A DNA stretch of 64,000 nt from JBALVT01 sp965262875. GTDB lineage: Bacteria; Pseudomonadota; Gammaproteobacteria; Pseudomonadales; Halieaceae. Shown here piece by piece: positions 1-8,584 of the stretch. Within the stretch, counting starts at the first letter, position 1; each line of letters starts with the position of its first letter. A model generated the notes under the pieces. It saw only the letters and a program-made list of their open reading frames with translations. It did no database searches and had not been told where the DNA came from. The position numbers and the translations under genes are program-made. The stretch covers positions 4,216,001 to 4,280,000 of the forward strand of contig OZ253569.1 in the NCBI GenBank assembly GCA_965262875.1, in the 5' to 3' direction.

Positions 1-1
1 G

Positions 2-634
2 GATTTATCACTGAACTGGCCTGGAGCTCCGCAGGAGTTCTCTCTCGTTGGTGCTCTGGGTTCACTGGATCTGGATATTGCTGAGGGACGATTTCTAAAC
101 ACCCCGGTAGGGACTTCTGGGACTCTGAAGGTTGTGGGGATTCTCAATCTCGCCAATATTGTTCAGCGTCTTAGTTTGGATTTGTCAGATGTATTTTCCT
201 CGGGTATACCCTTCCACAAAATAGATGGTGAAGTGTTTTTTCATGGCGGGCAGATAGAAGTCGCCTCAATGGAAGTGGAGGGTCGCTCCAGTGGCTTCCA
301 ATTTACGGGTGTGTCGGATGTTGCGAGTCAAAGTCTGGATGGTGAACTCATCGCGACTTTACCAGTTGCAAATAATTTGCCTTGGGTTGCGGCTCTGGCA
401 GCTGGTTTGCCGGTTGCCGCTGGCGTATTTGTTGTCAGTAAAGTCTTTGAAAAACAGATGAACCGGTTTTCCAGCGCTATCTACAAAATCGAGGGTAGCT
501 GGCAGGACCCGCAGGTAAATTTTGACAGGGTATTCGATACATCTTCCAGCAAGAGCGTGGTTGGCGCCCAGGATCCGAAAGAGAGCATAGATAGTAATGC
601 GTCTGAGCTATCTGAGGCGGAACTTTCGCCCTAA
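2..634 (+). CDS. yhdP: YhdP (AsmA-like) C-terminal part, 5' end outside window
   Basis: The reading frame is already open at base 2, so only the last 210 residues of a much larger protein are present. YhdP-type proteins are inner-membrane anchored, AsmA/TamB-like periplasmic bridges implicated in phospholipid transport to the outer membrane. The visible part has the family's C-terminal pattern: repeated beta-strand segments, an NLANIVQRLSLDLSD segment near residue 49, and a hydrophobic Ala/Gly/Val stretch around residues 130-150. The gene converges on darP with only 3 bases between stop codons. The start cannot be judged. Family assignment is by recalled pattern, so moderately sure. Confidence 0.75.
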   Translation, partial: DLSLNWPGAPQEFSLVGALGSLDLDIAEGRFLNTPVGTSGTLKVVGILNLANIVQRLSLDLSDVFSSGIPFHKIDGEVFFHGGQIEVASMEVEGRSSGFQFTGVSDVASQSLDGELIATLPVANNLPWVAALAAGLPVAAGVFVVSKVFEKQMNRFSSAIYKIEGSWQDPQVNFDRVFDTSSSKSVVGAQDPKESIDSNASELSEAELSP

Positions 635-637
635 AGC

Positions 638-1174
638 TTAGCCTTTCCCGGGTTCTTGTTCTTGCAAGGAGCGCAGATATTTGAACAATTTGCGGCTTGC
701 CGCGGGAGGCTTTTCCTGTTTCATCTCGCGCTGGTGTTGCAAAATGTGCTGTCGGAGCTGTTGTCGATCGGCAAAATCCCAGCGGTTCATGACGAGTTCC
801 GCGCCCTTCAAACCTTTTTCCAGCACCTCGTCTCTCATCTGTTCCAAGGCGCGGAAAGCACTGTTTTTTTCCTGCCTTTGCGAGCGCATTAATGCCAGCG
901 CAGCCTCTATCGGTTCCGCGTCGAGGTCGCGCATGAGTCTGCCAATAAATTGCATATGGCGACGCCTGGCGTTGTTTGACTTTATACGTTTGGTTTCCTG
1001 AATCGCGAGCACAAGACGTTCGTCAGCTATCGGTATTTTGGCCAGTTGTTTGTCGCTGAGCAATATCAGAGATTCTCCCATTTGCTGCAGCGCCGTCATG
1101 CGGCGCTTTAACTCGCTTTTACTGGGCTCCGTATATTCCTCATCCTCGTCAGGATGTTTGTCGTTTTTACGCAT
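638..1174 (-). CDS. darP: Ribosome-associated protein DarP/YjgA (DUF615)
   Basis: 178-residue, highly charged protein of the DUF615 family, which binds the 50S subunit and assists its late assembly. The N-terminus is acidic (DEDEEYTEPSKSELKRRM), as is typical, followed by long helical segments such as SDKQLAKIPI and the NNARRRHMQFIGRLMR motif. The ATG at 1174 is chosen because the family begins just before this acidic stretch; a longer frame upstream adds 15 atypical hydrophobic residues. It overlaps the end of mgtE by 8 bases, suggesting translational coupling. In other gammaproteobacteria yjgA often sits near tldD/pmbA and yhdP, so the neighbour yhdP fits. Confidence 0.88.
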   Translation of the reverse strand: MRKNDKHPDEDEEYTEPSKSELKRRMTALQQMGESLILLSDKQLAKIPIADERLVLAIQETKRIKSNNARRRHMQFIGRLMRDLDAEPIEAALALMRSQRQEKNSAFRALEQMRDEVLEKGLKGAELVMNRWDFADRQQLRQHILQHQREMKQEKPPAASRKLFKYLRSLQEQEPGKG

Positions 1175-2531
1175 AGAAAAGTGTCGCCAGGCCCAGGAAG
1201 GAAACAAAACCGATAACATCTGTAACGGTGGTTAAGACAACACCACCGGCAAGTGCAGGGTCAATTTTAAAACGAGTCATCACAATAGGTAAAACGGCAC
1301 CGGTAAAGGCTGCGCAGACCAGGTTTATCACCATTGCCGCTGCGATAATGATACCGAGGTTCCAATCTTCAAACCACAAAGATGCCGCAACGGCTACCAC
1401 GCCTGCCCATAGCGCGCCGTTTAACAAACCCACCACCACTTCTCTTTTGATCAGCCAGGCCTGGTTGTTTTTACCCACCTGACCCATGGCGATACCACGC
1501 ACCAGGATCGTGAGCGTCTGGGTACCCGCCACGCCGCCCATAGATGCCACGATGGGCATCAGTACAGCCAAGGCAACGACTTTTTCGATGGTGTCCTGAA
1601 ACAGATTAATGAACCCGGATGCGATAAACGCCGTAATCAGATTCGCTCCCAACCATATAGCTCGCCTGGGGGCGGTGCGCAGTATCGGAGAGAAAGTGTC
1701 CTCGTCTTCGTCCAATCCTGCCATGGACATGAACGAGTGGTCTGCATCTTCGCGAATCACATCGACCACGTCATCGATGGTGATTCGGCCCAGCAGTTTA
1801 CCCGTGTTGTCTACCACGGGAGCTGAAACCCAATCGTTGCGTTCGAACAATCGCGCCACTTCGGAATCTGGCACATCTGCGGTTATCGGCTCGACCTCCG
1901 TATTCATCATCTCTCGCACCGAAGAGGATGGGTCTGAGACAAGCAGAGTTCGCAGGGGTAGCAGGCCGATATATTGATCGGCGAGATTGACCACAATCAG
2001 GTTGTCGGTCATCTCCGGGATTTCATCAAGACGGCGCAGGTAACGCAGCACCACATCGAGCGTAAATCGCGCTCGAATGGTAATCGTGTCGGTGTTCATC
2101 AGGCCACCGGCAGTATCCTCAGGATAGGTTAAGACCTGCTCAATGCGTGCGCGGTCCTGACTATCCATTGAGTGCAATACTTCACGGGTAACCCGGCCGG
2201 GAAGTTGCTGGAGGATATCGGCAATATCATCGTCTTCCAGGCCCTCGGTAATCTGGACGACTTCGGCGGCGTCCATATCGCTCAAAAATAGTAATTGTAA
2301 TTCGTCCCCGAGTTCGCCTAATACCTCTCCCTCTTTCTCAACTTCTACCAGCTCCCAAAGAATACGTCGAAACTTAGGTGGGGAGGATTCCAATAAATGG
2401 GCGACATCGGCAGCAGCGAGGCCATTGAGCATGCGCCGGACGTCCACAAAAGTGCCACTGTCCAGCGCCGAGGACAGTTGATCGAGTTTGAGTTGTGATT
2501 TCGCTTGTGTGTGCGGCATACCGGTGCTCAT
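1167..2531 (-). CDS. mgtE: Magnesium transporter MgtE
   Basis: 454 residues, full family length. MgtE is a homodimeric inner-membrane Mg2+ channel gated by cytoplasmic Mg2+. The order of parts fits: an N-terminal superhelical MgtE_N domain (about residues 20-135, with the VRRMLNGLAAADVAHLLE segment), two CBS domains (about 140-265), a connecting helix, and a hydrophobic C-terminal half (about 290-454) with five likely membrane helices. The conserved pore-helix region with SMGGVAGTQT is present. It lies 76 bases downstream of ptsO on the same strand and overlaps darP, so it may be read from the rpoN-ptsO operon or from its own promoter. Confidence 0.95.
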   Translation of the reverse strand: MSTGMPHTQAKSQLKLDQLSSALDSGTFVDVRRMLNGLAAADVAHLLESSPPKFRRILWELVEVEKEGEVLGELGDELQLLFLSDMDAAEVVQITEGLEDDDIADILQQLPGRVTREVLHSMDSQDRARIEQVLTYPEDTAGGLMNTDTITIRARFTLDVVLRYLRRLDEIPEMTDNLIVVNLADQYIGLLPLRTLLVSDPSSSVREMMNTEVEPITADVPDSEVARLFERNDWVSAPVVDNTGKLLGRITIDDVVDVIREDADHSFMSMAGLDEDEDTFSPILRTAPRRAIWLGANLITAFIASGFINLFQDTIEKVVALAVLMPIVASMGGVAGTQTLTILVRGIAMGQVGKNNQAWLIKREVVVGLLNGALWAGVVAVAASLWFEDWNLGIIIAAAMVINLVCAAFTGAVLPIVMTRFKIDPALAGGVVLTTVTDVIGFVSFLGLATLFYA

Positions 2532-2607
2532 GAATCACGACAGTTGTTAAATCAATAAACTACAAATTGCCAGCGTTGCGTGGCAGGTCGGGGGAGTAAA
2601 GCTACGA

Positions 2608-2877
2608 CTATTCTTCTTCGTCGAATCGATTGTTGATTAGAGTTTGCAAGGCTTCAAGGGCGGCCTGTTCATCGTCTCCGTTTATTTCCAGATCCAACAC
2701 AGTACCCTTACCGGCAGCTAGCATCATTACTGACATGATACTCTTGCCATCCACCATTTTGCCCTCTTTCCCTGCCTGGATAGAGCTGGAAAATGCAGCC
2801 GAACAGCCCACGAATTTCGCCGCCGCTCGGGCATGTAGACCGAGTTTATTGATGATTGTTACTTGAGTTTGAATCAC
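2608..2877 (-). CDS. ptsO: HPr-like phosphocarrier NPr of the nitrogen PTS
   Basis: 89-residue HPr-family protein that relays phosphate from enzyme I-Ntr to PtsN. The GTG at 2877 is chosen because it puts the phosphorylated histidine at residue 15 (KLGLHARAA) and the HPr serine at residue 46 (DGKSIMSVM), exactly the family numbering; a longer frame upstream would only overlap rapZ. The gene follows rapZ after 11 bases and is the fifth gene of the rpoN-hpf-ptsN-rapZ-ptsO block, a classic gammaproteobacterial arrangement. No enzyme I-Ntr (ptsP) gene is in the window. Confidence 0.93.
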   Translation of the reverse strand: MIQTQVTIINKLGLHARAAAKFVGCSAAFSSSIQAGKEGKMVDGKSIMSVMMLAAGKGTVLDLEINGDDEQAALEALQTLINNRFDEEE

Positions 2878-2888
2878 AAAATACGCTG

Positions 2889-3761
2889 CTACTGCAGTTC
2901 CCTGTGCCGTGTTTGTACCTGCGGAAACTGTGTCCGATAGTGCTGGAACAGCCTGTTCGCCAGATATACTGAACGATGTTGGCCGCCAGTACAACCCAAG
3001 GCTACCGTCAGGTAGCTGCGGTTGCTATCCCTGTAGTGAGGCAGCCAATTGTCCAGATATTTACAGATATCCACATACAAGTCCTCCGCCAGGGGCTGAG
3101 ATTCCAAAAAGTCTTTGACTTCGATATCCAGGCCGTTCTTCAAACGCAGTTCCTTGACCCAGTGCGGGTTGGGGAGCATTCGCACGTCGAATACGATATC
3201 TGCGTCGGTGGGTACTCCACGCTTGAAGCCAAAAGATTGTATGAGGATCGCCATGGTGCCTACTGTACCCGCCACCAGGCGCTGTTTGACCGCATCTCGA
3301 AGCTCGTAGATGGTCATTTCACTGGTGTCCAGGGTGATTGATGCGGCGTCGGAGAGGGGGCGAAGCAGGTCGCGTTCCTTTTCGATGGCCTCCGCCAGCG
3401 GCACCTGATAATTGCTCAGCGGATGTCGTCTGCGCGTCTCGCTAAAACGTTTGATGAGCGTGGCGTCATTGGTGTCCAGATAGAGTATTTTACTAGAGAC
3501 ATTTTCAGGCAGTGATTCGAGCACCGTGGTGAAGTTTTCCAAACCCTTCCAGGTATTTCGGGCATCAATACACACTGCTGTGCCTTGAAAATCTCCGAAG
3601 TCTTCCCGGCTTGCCTCGCGAACCAGCGCGGGTAGCAGGGCCACCGGTAGGTTATCGATACAATAATAGCCTTCGTCTTCCAATTGATGCAGAGCGGTAC
3701 TTTTGCCCGATCCAGACCGGCCGGAAATAATGACTAGCTGTGTGGAGTCAGTATCGCTCAT
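2889..3761 (-). CDS. rapZ: RNase adapter protein RapZ
   Basis: 290 residues, normal length. In E. coli RapZ binds the small RNA GlmZ and directs RNase E to it, controlling glucosamine-6-phosphate synthesis and so precursor supply for peptidoglycan and LPS. A P-loop (GRSGSGKST) lies at residues 14-22 and the conserved C-terminal GCTGGQHRSV begins at residue 256. The start ATG overlaps the ptsN stop by 4 bases (ATGA), a sign of coupled translation. Linkage to ptsN/ptsO fits the known tie between the nitrogen PTS and this regulator. Whether GlmZ-like RNAs exist here is not visible. Confidence 0.95.
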   Translation of the reverse strand: MSDTDSTQLVIISGRSGSGKSTALHQLEDEGYYCIDNLPVALLPALVREASREDFGDFQGTAVCIDARNTWKGLENFTTVLESLPENVSSKILYLDTNDATLIKRFSETRRRHPLSNYQVPLAEAIEKERDLLRPLSDAASITLDTSEMTIYELRDAVKQRLVAGTVGTMAILIQSFGFKRGVPTDADIVFDVRMLPNPHWVKELRLKNGLDIEVKDFLESQPLAEDLYVDICKYLDNWLPHYRDSNRSYLTVALGCTGGQHRSVYLANRLFQHYRTQFPQVQTRHRELQ

Positions 3762-4216
3762 GAAGTCCAGGTCGTGGCAATGGTGTGTAAAGACTGGGCA
3801 TCGCGAGTTGAACGTATTTCTTCGCAGAACGCTGCCTGGCTGAACAGTCCAGCGACACCAGCGAGAATATCCAAATGCTGCTGTTGTGCTTCTGATGGGA
3901 CCAGCAGCACGAACAGAACATCCACGGGTACACCATCGGGCGCGTCGAAATCGATTGCTTCCTCTAGCGTTACCAGCGTGCCGATGGCGTGAGTACAGTT
4001 GTCGACTCGGCAGTGGGGAATCGCGATGCCCTGTCCCAAACCTGTGCTTCCCAGTTTCTCTCTGGCAATGAGACTCGAAAGCAGGAGGTTGTAGGGCAGT
4101 GAAACCTGGTCGTCACTAATGATTCGTGCGATGGTTTCAAACAGTCTTTTTTTGCTGATTCCCGGAACGCGACAGGCTGCGCGTCCTGGGGTTAGTAATG
4201 GGGCTAAAGCTTGCAT
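3758..4216 (-). CDS. ptsN: Nitrogen-regulatory PTS IIA protein PtsN
   Basis: 152-residue IIA-Ntr protein. It is phosphorylated by the nitrogen PTS and regulates, by protein contacts, K+ transport and other processes in relatives. The phospho-accepting histidine is residue 68 in GQGIAIPHCR. The ATG at 4216 (MQALAPLLTP) is chosen because it gives the usual family length and lies 10 bases after the hpf stop; an upstream extension would run into hpf. It overlaps rapZ by 4 bases. Confidence 0.94.
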   Translation of the reverse strand: MQALAPLLTPGRAACRVPGISKKRLFETIARIISDDQVSLPYNLLLSSLIAREKLGSTGLGQGIAIPHCRVDNCTHAIGTLVTLEEAIDFDAPDGVPVDVLFVLLVPSEAQQQHLDILAGVAGLFSQAAFCEEIRSTRDAQSLHTIATTWTS

Positions 4217-4226
4217 GGTGAAGTTA

Positions 4227-4514
4227 TTAACGTCCTCTGGATTTTTCTTTGTGTTTAATGAGTTGTCTGTCGAGTTTGTCGGCCAGTGCGTCGATGGCGG
4301 CATACATGTCTTCTGATTCTGCAGCCGCGAAAATGTCGGCACCGGAAATATGTAAAGTGGCTTCGGCTTTTTGAACCATTTTCTCTACGATTAAGGTGAC
4401 CTCGGTATTGGTAATTTGATCGGAATGTCGGTGCAGGCGTTCAAATTTGGATTCTACGTAATCCCGCAATGGGTTGGTAACTTCTACGTGATGACCGCTG
4501 ACATTTAGTTGCAT
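4227..4514 (-). CDS. hpf: Ribosome hibernation promoting factor, short form
   Basis: 95-residue protein of the YfiA/HPF family, which binds the 30S decoding centre in stationary phase and promotes 100S dimers. It begins MQLNVSGHHVEVT, contains the conserved NPLRDYVESKFERL helix and ends with a short basic tail. There is no C-terminal dimerisation domain, so it is the short gammaproteobacterial type. It lies 76 bases downstream of rpoN and 10 upstream of ptsN, as in E. coli. Confidence 0.95.
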   Translation of the reverse strand: MQLNVSGHHVEVTNPLRDYVESKFERLHRHSDQITNTEVTLIVEKMVQKAEATLHISGADIFAAAESEDMYAAIDALADKLDRQLIKHKEKSRGR

Positions 4515-4590
4515 ATAGTACTCCTCTTCGCGTTAAACCGGTTTTATCCGGTACCGGCTATGGCCGGATTTTTCAATTGGTACTTTCATT

Positions 4591-6090
4591 TTAGACCAAT
4601 CTCTTACGTTCGTTCGATGGAGGGATGTAAAGTGTGTCCCGATATTTCGCTATGGTTCGCCTAGCCACGTTTATACCCTGTTCTTCAAGCAGCAGAGTAA
4701 TTTTATTGTCGCTCAGAGGTTTTCGGGGATTTTCCGCGGCGACCAGCTTTTTGATTAAGGCTCGAATTGCCGTTGATGAACACTCTCCACCCGCGGCGGT
4801 GCTGACATGGCTGGAAAAAAAGTACTTGAGTTCAAAGATACCGCGAGGTGTATGCATGTACTTTTGTGTCGTGACTCTGGAAATAGTGGATTCGTGCATT
4901 TCCACCGCCTCGGCTATCTCATGTAACACCAGAGGCTTCATCGCTTCCTCACCGTACTCGAGGAAATTCCGCTGATGCTGCACGATTTTTGTGGCGACCT
5001 TCATCAGCGTTTCGTTGCGGCTTTGCAAACTTTTCAGAAACCAGCGCGCCTCCTGTAGATTGTCACGCAAATAGGTGTTATCTGAGCTATTGTCGGCGCG
5101 TTTTATCAGGCTTGCGTAGTTGTTGTTGATTCTAATTTTTGGTGCAATGTCGGGGTTGAGCTCCACCACCCAGCGGTCACTTTTCTTGCTGACATAGACA
5201 TCGGGGATCACATATTCTGTATTGTCCTCGCCCACCGATAGTCCGGGGTTGGGGTCCAGTGTGCGAATTAGCTCCAGTACCTCGCGCAAGCTGTCTTCTT
5301 TTAATTTGCTGCGCCTGAGGATCTGGGCGAAATCCGCGTTGCCCAACTGTACCAGATAGCGCGTAACAATCAGCTTCGCCTCGTCGAGCCAAGGAGTCTC
5401 AGGCGGTATTTGTTGTAGCTGCACCAACAGGCATTCCTGGAGATCACGCGTGCAAACTCCTGCGGGCTCAAACTGTTGTAAACAGTGCAACACCGCAACC
5501 ACTTCGTCGAGTTCCACCTCGACCTTCATGCCTGAGACCAGAGCCTCCAGAATCTCTTCGACGGAACTGGTAAGTCGACCTGATTCGTCGGTGGCATCAA
5601 TGATAGCCATGGCGATGACGCGATCCACATCTGAGAGTCGGGTTAGATTGAGCTGCCAATACAATTTGTCGCCAAGAGACTCGTCGGCGGAATTGTAACT
5701 GGCATAATCCGCCTCCGGACCTTCGCTGGGTGCGGGGGCTGGAGCGGAGGAAGGCATCATGTCCTCCCATTGTGTATCGACAGGCAAGTCTTCGGGGATT
5801 GTGCTGTCCCAGTCGGGATTTTCTGTGGTTATTTCGGGTGTCTCGGCGTTTTGGGCCGTCTCCGAGTGATCTGCGGTCACCGCGCCCTCGGTGAGCTCGG
5901 TATTCTCGGATTGCTGTTCCGCGGTCTCACTACCTTCTTCGGCAACTTCCAACATGGGGTTGGTGTCCAGGGCTTGCTGGATCTCTTGTTGCAGATCCAT
6001 CGTCGACAGCTGAAGCAACTTTATCGCTTGCTGCAGCTGTGGAGTCATCGTTAGCTGCTGGCCGAGTTTGAGTTGGAGCGATTGTTTCAT
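4591..6090 (-). CDS. rpoN: RNA polymerase sigma-54 factor RpoN
   Basis: 499 residues, normal for the family. Region I (residues 1-50) is glutamine/leucine rich (MKQSLQLKLGQQLTMTPQLQ), as needed for contact with enhancer-binding AAA+ activators. Residues about 55-130 form the variable acidic region II. The core-binding domain follows (about 140-320), then the helix-turn-helix region, and the diagnostic RpoN box ARRTIAKYR at residues 476-484 that reads the -24 element. It heads the hpf-ptsN-rapZ-ptsO block. A sigma-70-like promoter lies 66-94 bases upstream. Confidence 0.97.
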   Translation of the reverse strand: MKQSLQLKLGQQLTMTPQLQQAIKLLQLSTMDLQQEIQQALDTNPMLEVAEEGSETAEQQSENTELTEGAVTADHSETAQNAETPEITTENPDWDSTIPEDLPVDTQWEDMMPSSAPAPAPSEGPEADYASYNSADESLGDKLYWQLNLTRLSDVDRVIAMAIIDATDESGRLTSSVEEILEALVSGMKVEVELDEVVAVLHCLQQFEPAGVCTRDLQECLLVQLQQIPPETPWLDEAKLIVTRYLVQLGNADFAQILRRSKLKEDSLREVLELIRTLDPNPGLSVGEDNTEYVIPDVYVSKKSDRWVVELNPDIAPKIRINNNYASLIKRADNSSDNTYLRDNLQEARWFLKSLQSRNETLMKVATKIVQHQRNFLEYGEEAMKPLVLHEIAEAVEMHESTISRVTTQKYMHTPRGIFELKYFFSSHVSTAAGGECSSTAIRALIKKLVAAENPRKPLSDNKITLLLEEQGINVARRTIAKYRDTLYIPPSNERKRLV

Positions 6091-6155
6091 ATTGTGGCAG
6101 GAGCAGCTGTTTGAGAAGCCTTATCCCTCGGCCAACCTCTTGAGAACTTCAATTC

Positions 6156-6184
6156 AGTTTAGCCCTGCCAAAGGGGGGTGGCAA
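6156..6184 (-). promoter_or_regulatory. Candidate sigma-70 promoter for rpoN
   Basis: On the minus strand TTGCCA (6184-6179) and TAAACT (6161-6156) are separated by exactly 17 bases, about 66 bases upstream of the rpoN start. The hexamers match consensus at 5/6 and 4/6 positions. It lies in the 169-base gap between lptB and rpoN, so rpoN need not depend on readthrough from lptB. Not tested. Confidence 0.4.
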
Positions 6185-6259
6185 TGCTTTGGCCCGAAAT
6201 TTGCTTAGAATTTGATCGGGCTCACATTTTTGCGTTTTTTAAGCTTGGAACTCGCGTAC

Positions 6260-6985
6260 TCAGAGTTTGAATTCGCTGCCGAGATAGGTCCTTTGGACCT
6301 GTTCATTGGCGAGCACTTGTTGGGCACTTCCGGCGGCTATAATGTGGCCCTCGCCTACAATGTAAGCCTTTTCACAGATATCCAAGGTGTCCCGGACATT
6401 GTGATCGGTAATCAGTACGCCGATACCGCGGTCCCTCAGGTGGCTGATAATTTGTTTAATATCGTTGACAGAAATTGGGTCTACTCCCGCGAAAGGTTCG
6501 TCCAGCAGGATGAAATCGGGTTCCATGGCCAACGCTCTTGCTATTTCTATCCTGCGGCGCTCACCCCCTGACAGTGATTGCCCCAGACTTTCTCGCAGGT
6601 GGCTTACATTGAATTCTTCCAGCAGCTGGTCAGCCCTCTTCAAACGCTGTGTTTTGTTGAGATCCGGTCGGGTTTCCAAAATCGACAGAATGTTATCTGA
6701 CACACTGAGTTTGCGGAAAATTGAAGCTTCCTGGGGGAGGTAGCCCACCCCGCGACTGGCTCGCTCGTGCATGGGGAGCGCTGTTATATCTTCTGAATTG
6801 ATAGAAATACTGCCCCGGTCTGCTGGGACGATACCTACAATCATGTAAAAGCAGGTTGTCTTACCAGCGCCGTTTGGTCCCAGCAAGCCAACGATTTGGC
6901 CGCTGTTTATTTCAATGGACACATCCTGTACAACTTCTCGACCTTTATAGGACTTGGCAAGATTATTCGCGATCAGTTGCGCCAC
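6260..6985 (-). CDS. lptB: LPS export ABC transporter ATPase LptB
   Basis: 241-residue ABC ATPase that powers LPS extraction from the inner membrane with LptF/LptG (not in window). Walker A GPNGAGKT is at residues 36-43; the signature LSGGERRR and Walker B FILLDEP follow. The start is taken as GTG at 6985 because it gives the family's usual N-terminus (xAQLIANNLAKSYKGR) and has AGAGGG a few bases upstream; an ATG at 7033 would add 16 residues. It overlaps the end of lptA by 23 bases. Confidence 0.95.
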   Translation of the reverse strand: MAQLIANNLAKSYKGREVVQDVSIEINSGQIVGLLGPNGAGKTTCFYMIVGIVPADRGSISINSEDITALPMHERASRGVGYLPQEASIFRKLSVSDNILSILETRPDLNKTQRLKRADQLLEEFNVSHLRESLGQSLSGGERRRIEIARALAMEPDFILLDEPFAGVDPISVNDIKQIISHLRDRGIGVLITDHNVRDTLDICEKAYIVGEGHIIAAGSAQQVLANEQVQRTYLGSEFKL

Positions 6986-7511
6986 TGCCGCCCTCTCTTT
7001 TTGGGACGTTTTGAGCGGGAATGATGACTTCAACCCTGCTATCGGCGTTTTTTCGATTCGAGCCGGCCTTCACGAGTTGCTCGTCAATGTAATAGTCGAT
7101 TGTTTCGCCAGCGACCTTGGCGCCATCTTGCTCTATGCGAGCGTTCTGTTTCAGGTGAATGCGGGCTTCGCCCTTGTAATACTCAATGATTCCTGCCTGA
7201 GCCTGAACCACACCCTTGCCGGGTTCTGGTTGCTGCTGTAGATGCGCAGGCTTGCCCCTGGCAACAATTCTGTCAGCCTCCTCGGCAATGCGGTATATGG
7301 TGATTTTCTTGGCGTTGATACGCAGGCTTCCCTGTTCCATTTCAACATTGCCGCTGTAGACGGTGAAGCCTTCTTTTTCGTTGCGCAAGGCCTTGTCTGC
7401 AGATATCCGAATGGGCTTCAGGTTGTCTTCTTCCAGCGCCGCTACAGGATTGCCTGTCAGGTTTATCAGCAGTAGCAGCGGGAGTGCAAGTTTAGGGATT
7501 GGCTTGTACAT
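6963..7511 (-). CDS. lptA: LPS transport periplasmic bridge protein LptA
   Basis: 182-residue OstA/LptA-fold protein that polymerises head-to-tail to form the periplasmic LPS bridge between LptC and LptD. The ATG at 7511 gives a clear signal peptide (MYKPIPKLALPLLLLINL, cleavage probably near Ala23-Ala24). The mature part has the repeated beta-strand pattern with IRISADKA and VYSGNVEMEQGSLRI. It overlaps lptC by 20 bases and lptB by 23, so lptC-lptA-lptB form one tightly coupled unit. A longer frame to 7643 is rejected since it lies inside lptC and lacks a signal peptide at its start. Confidence 0.93.
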   Translation of the reverse strand: MYKPIPKLALPLLLLINLTGNPVAALEEDNLKPIRISADKALRNEKEGFTVYSGNVEMEQGSLRINAKKITIYRIAEEADRIVARGKPAHLQQQPEPGKGVVQAQAGIIEYYKGEARIHLKQNARIEQDGAKVAGETIDYYIDEQLVKAGSNRKNADSRVEVIIPAQNVPKREGGSGATDRE

Positions 7512-8046
7512 ATACGCTCTCCACATTGGACCGAAGCCTGACAGTTTGTGCGTCGAGATCTGCCACCATTGAGTCGGCGATGGTGCTGCTTGCACCATGT
7601 GTAATCGTGACGGGTACGGGAGATGTGGCTCTGTTTCTTTCAAAATCTATCATCATTCGCTGAGACTTTAACTGCACCTGATTGGTGTCGTTGGTGAGAA
7701 TAACATTATTCGACAGTGTCAGGGCTTTTCCGCGTATTTCATAGCGACCAATATCCGATGTTGCCGACCAGGTGTCCCCATCCATGTTGTGTGAGTACAA
7801 ACGTGGCGAGTCCAACAATGATTCGGTTTTGTCGGGATAAAAGGTCGCTGTTTTAGCCTCCAGCACTTCGGTCAAAGCGCCGTTCTCATCGAAGCTGGAG
7901 GTGCGGGGGTTTACCAGGTAGGTTTTCGGAACGGTCTGCTGTCCAGTCCCAACTTTTGGGCCCACTACAGAGCTGTCAGAAAAGTAGTAACTGGCCGCTA
8001 TCATGATTGTGATCCCGAAGATGGCCTGGAGGTAGTGTTTTGGCAT
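7492..8046 (-). CDS. lptC: LPS export system protein LptC
   Basis: 184 residues with a single N-terminal membrane anchor (about residues 6-22, LQAIFGITIMIAASYYF) and a periplasmic LptA/OstA-fold domain. It receives LPS from LptB2FG and passes it to LptA. Typical motifs are the DENGALTEVLEAKTATFYP segment and regularly spaced short beta strands. Its ATG shares one base with the kdsC stop (TGATG), indicating coupling. Sequence conservation in this family is weak, but context and fold pattern make the call safe. Confidence 0.92.
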   Translation of the reverse strand: MPKHYLQAIFGITIMIAASYYFSDSSVVGPKVGTGQQTVPKTYLVNPRTSSFDENGALTEVLEAKTATFYPDKTESLLDSPRLYSHNMDGDTWSATSDIGRYEIRGKALTLSNNVILTNDTNQVQLKSQRMMIDFERNRATSPVPVTITHGASSTIADSMVADLDAQTVRLRSNVESVYVQANP

Positions 8047-8567
8047 CAGCGGTACCGGGCCAGCGCGGATTCGAGTAAACCCTGAGCTTCCAATATGAAT
8101 TCACTGGCTTCGCGGACCGCGCCGTCACCGCCGCAACCCTGGCTTTGCCAGTCTGCAGCTTCAAGTACCGGCTTACTTGCATCGGCCACGGTGAGTCCTA
8201 GTCCGGCACTTGTTATTGCGGACAGATCGGGCAAGTCATCGCCCATATAAGCGCAGTCCTTCACGTCGATTTTGCAATGGTCGCATAATTCCAGCAATGC
8301 TGTTCGCTTGTCCTCACGCCCTTGAATAACGTCTGCTATGCCCAGTTCAGTCGCTCTACGGGTGACGATTGCAGACTGTCGGCCTGTTATTATCGCCACA
8401 TTTATGCCCGCACGCTGGAGCATTTTTATTCCCAGGCCATCTTTGATACTAAAACTTTTGAACTCCTCATCTTTGTTGCCATAATAAATGCGGCCGTCGG
8501 TTAAAACACCGTCGACATCCAGTACCAGTAGTTTTACTTGTTCAGCTTTTGATTTCGCTGTACTCAC
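8046..8567 (-). CDS. kdsC: 3-deoxy-D-manno-octulosonate 8-phosphate phosphatase KdsC
   Basis: 173-residue HAD-superfamily phosphatase of the compact C0 type. It removes phosphate from Kdo-8-P, giving Kdo for the LPS inner core. The nucleophile and acid/base aspartates are D17 and D19 in LVLDVDGVLTDG; downstream are the TGR (IITGRQS) and late metal-binding YMGDDLPD motifs. It lies 17 bases downstream of kdsD and overlaps lptC by one base, matching the E. coli kdsD-kdsC-lptC order. Confidence 0.96.
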   Translation of the reverse strand: MSTAKSKAEQVKLLVLDVDGVLTDGRIYYGNKDEEFKSFSIKDGLGIKMLQRAGINVAIITGRQSAIVTRRATELGIADVIQGREDKRTALLELCDHCKIDVKDCAYMGDDLPDLSAITSAGLGLTVADASKPVLEAADWQSQGCGGDGAVREASEFILEAQGLLESALARYR

Positions 8568-8584
8568 TCAGCTGCGCTCCTTTT

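Noticed and set aside
2976..3341. 121-codon open frame on the plus strand opposite rapZ
   Set aside because: Antisense to a well-conserved gene, no family match that I recognise and no ribosome-binding site; it is a by-product of rapZ codon use.
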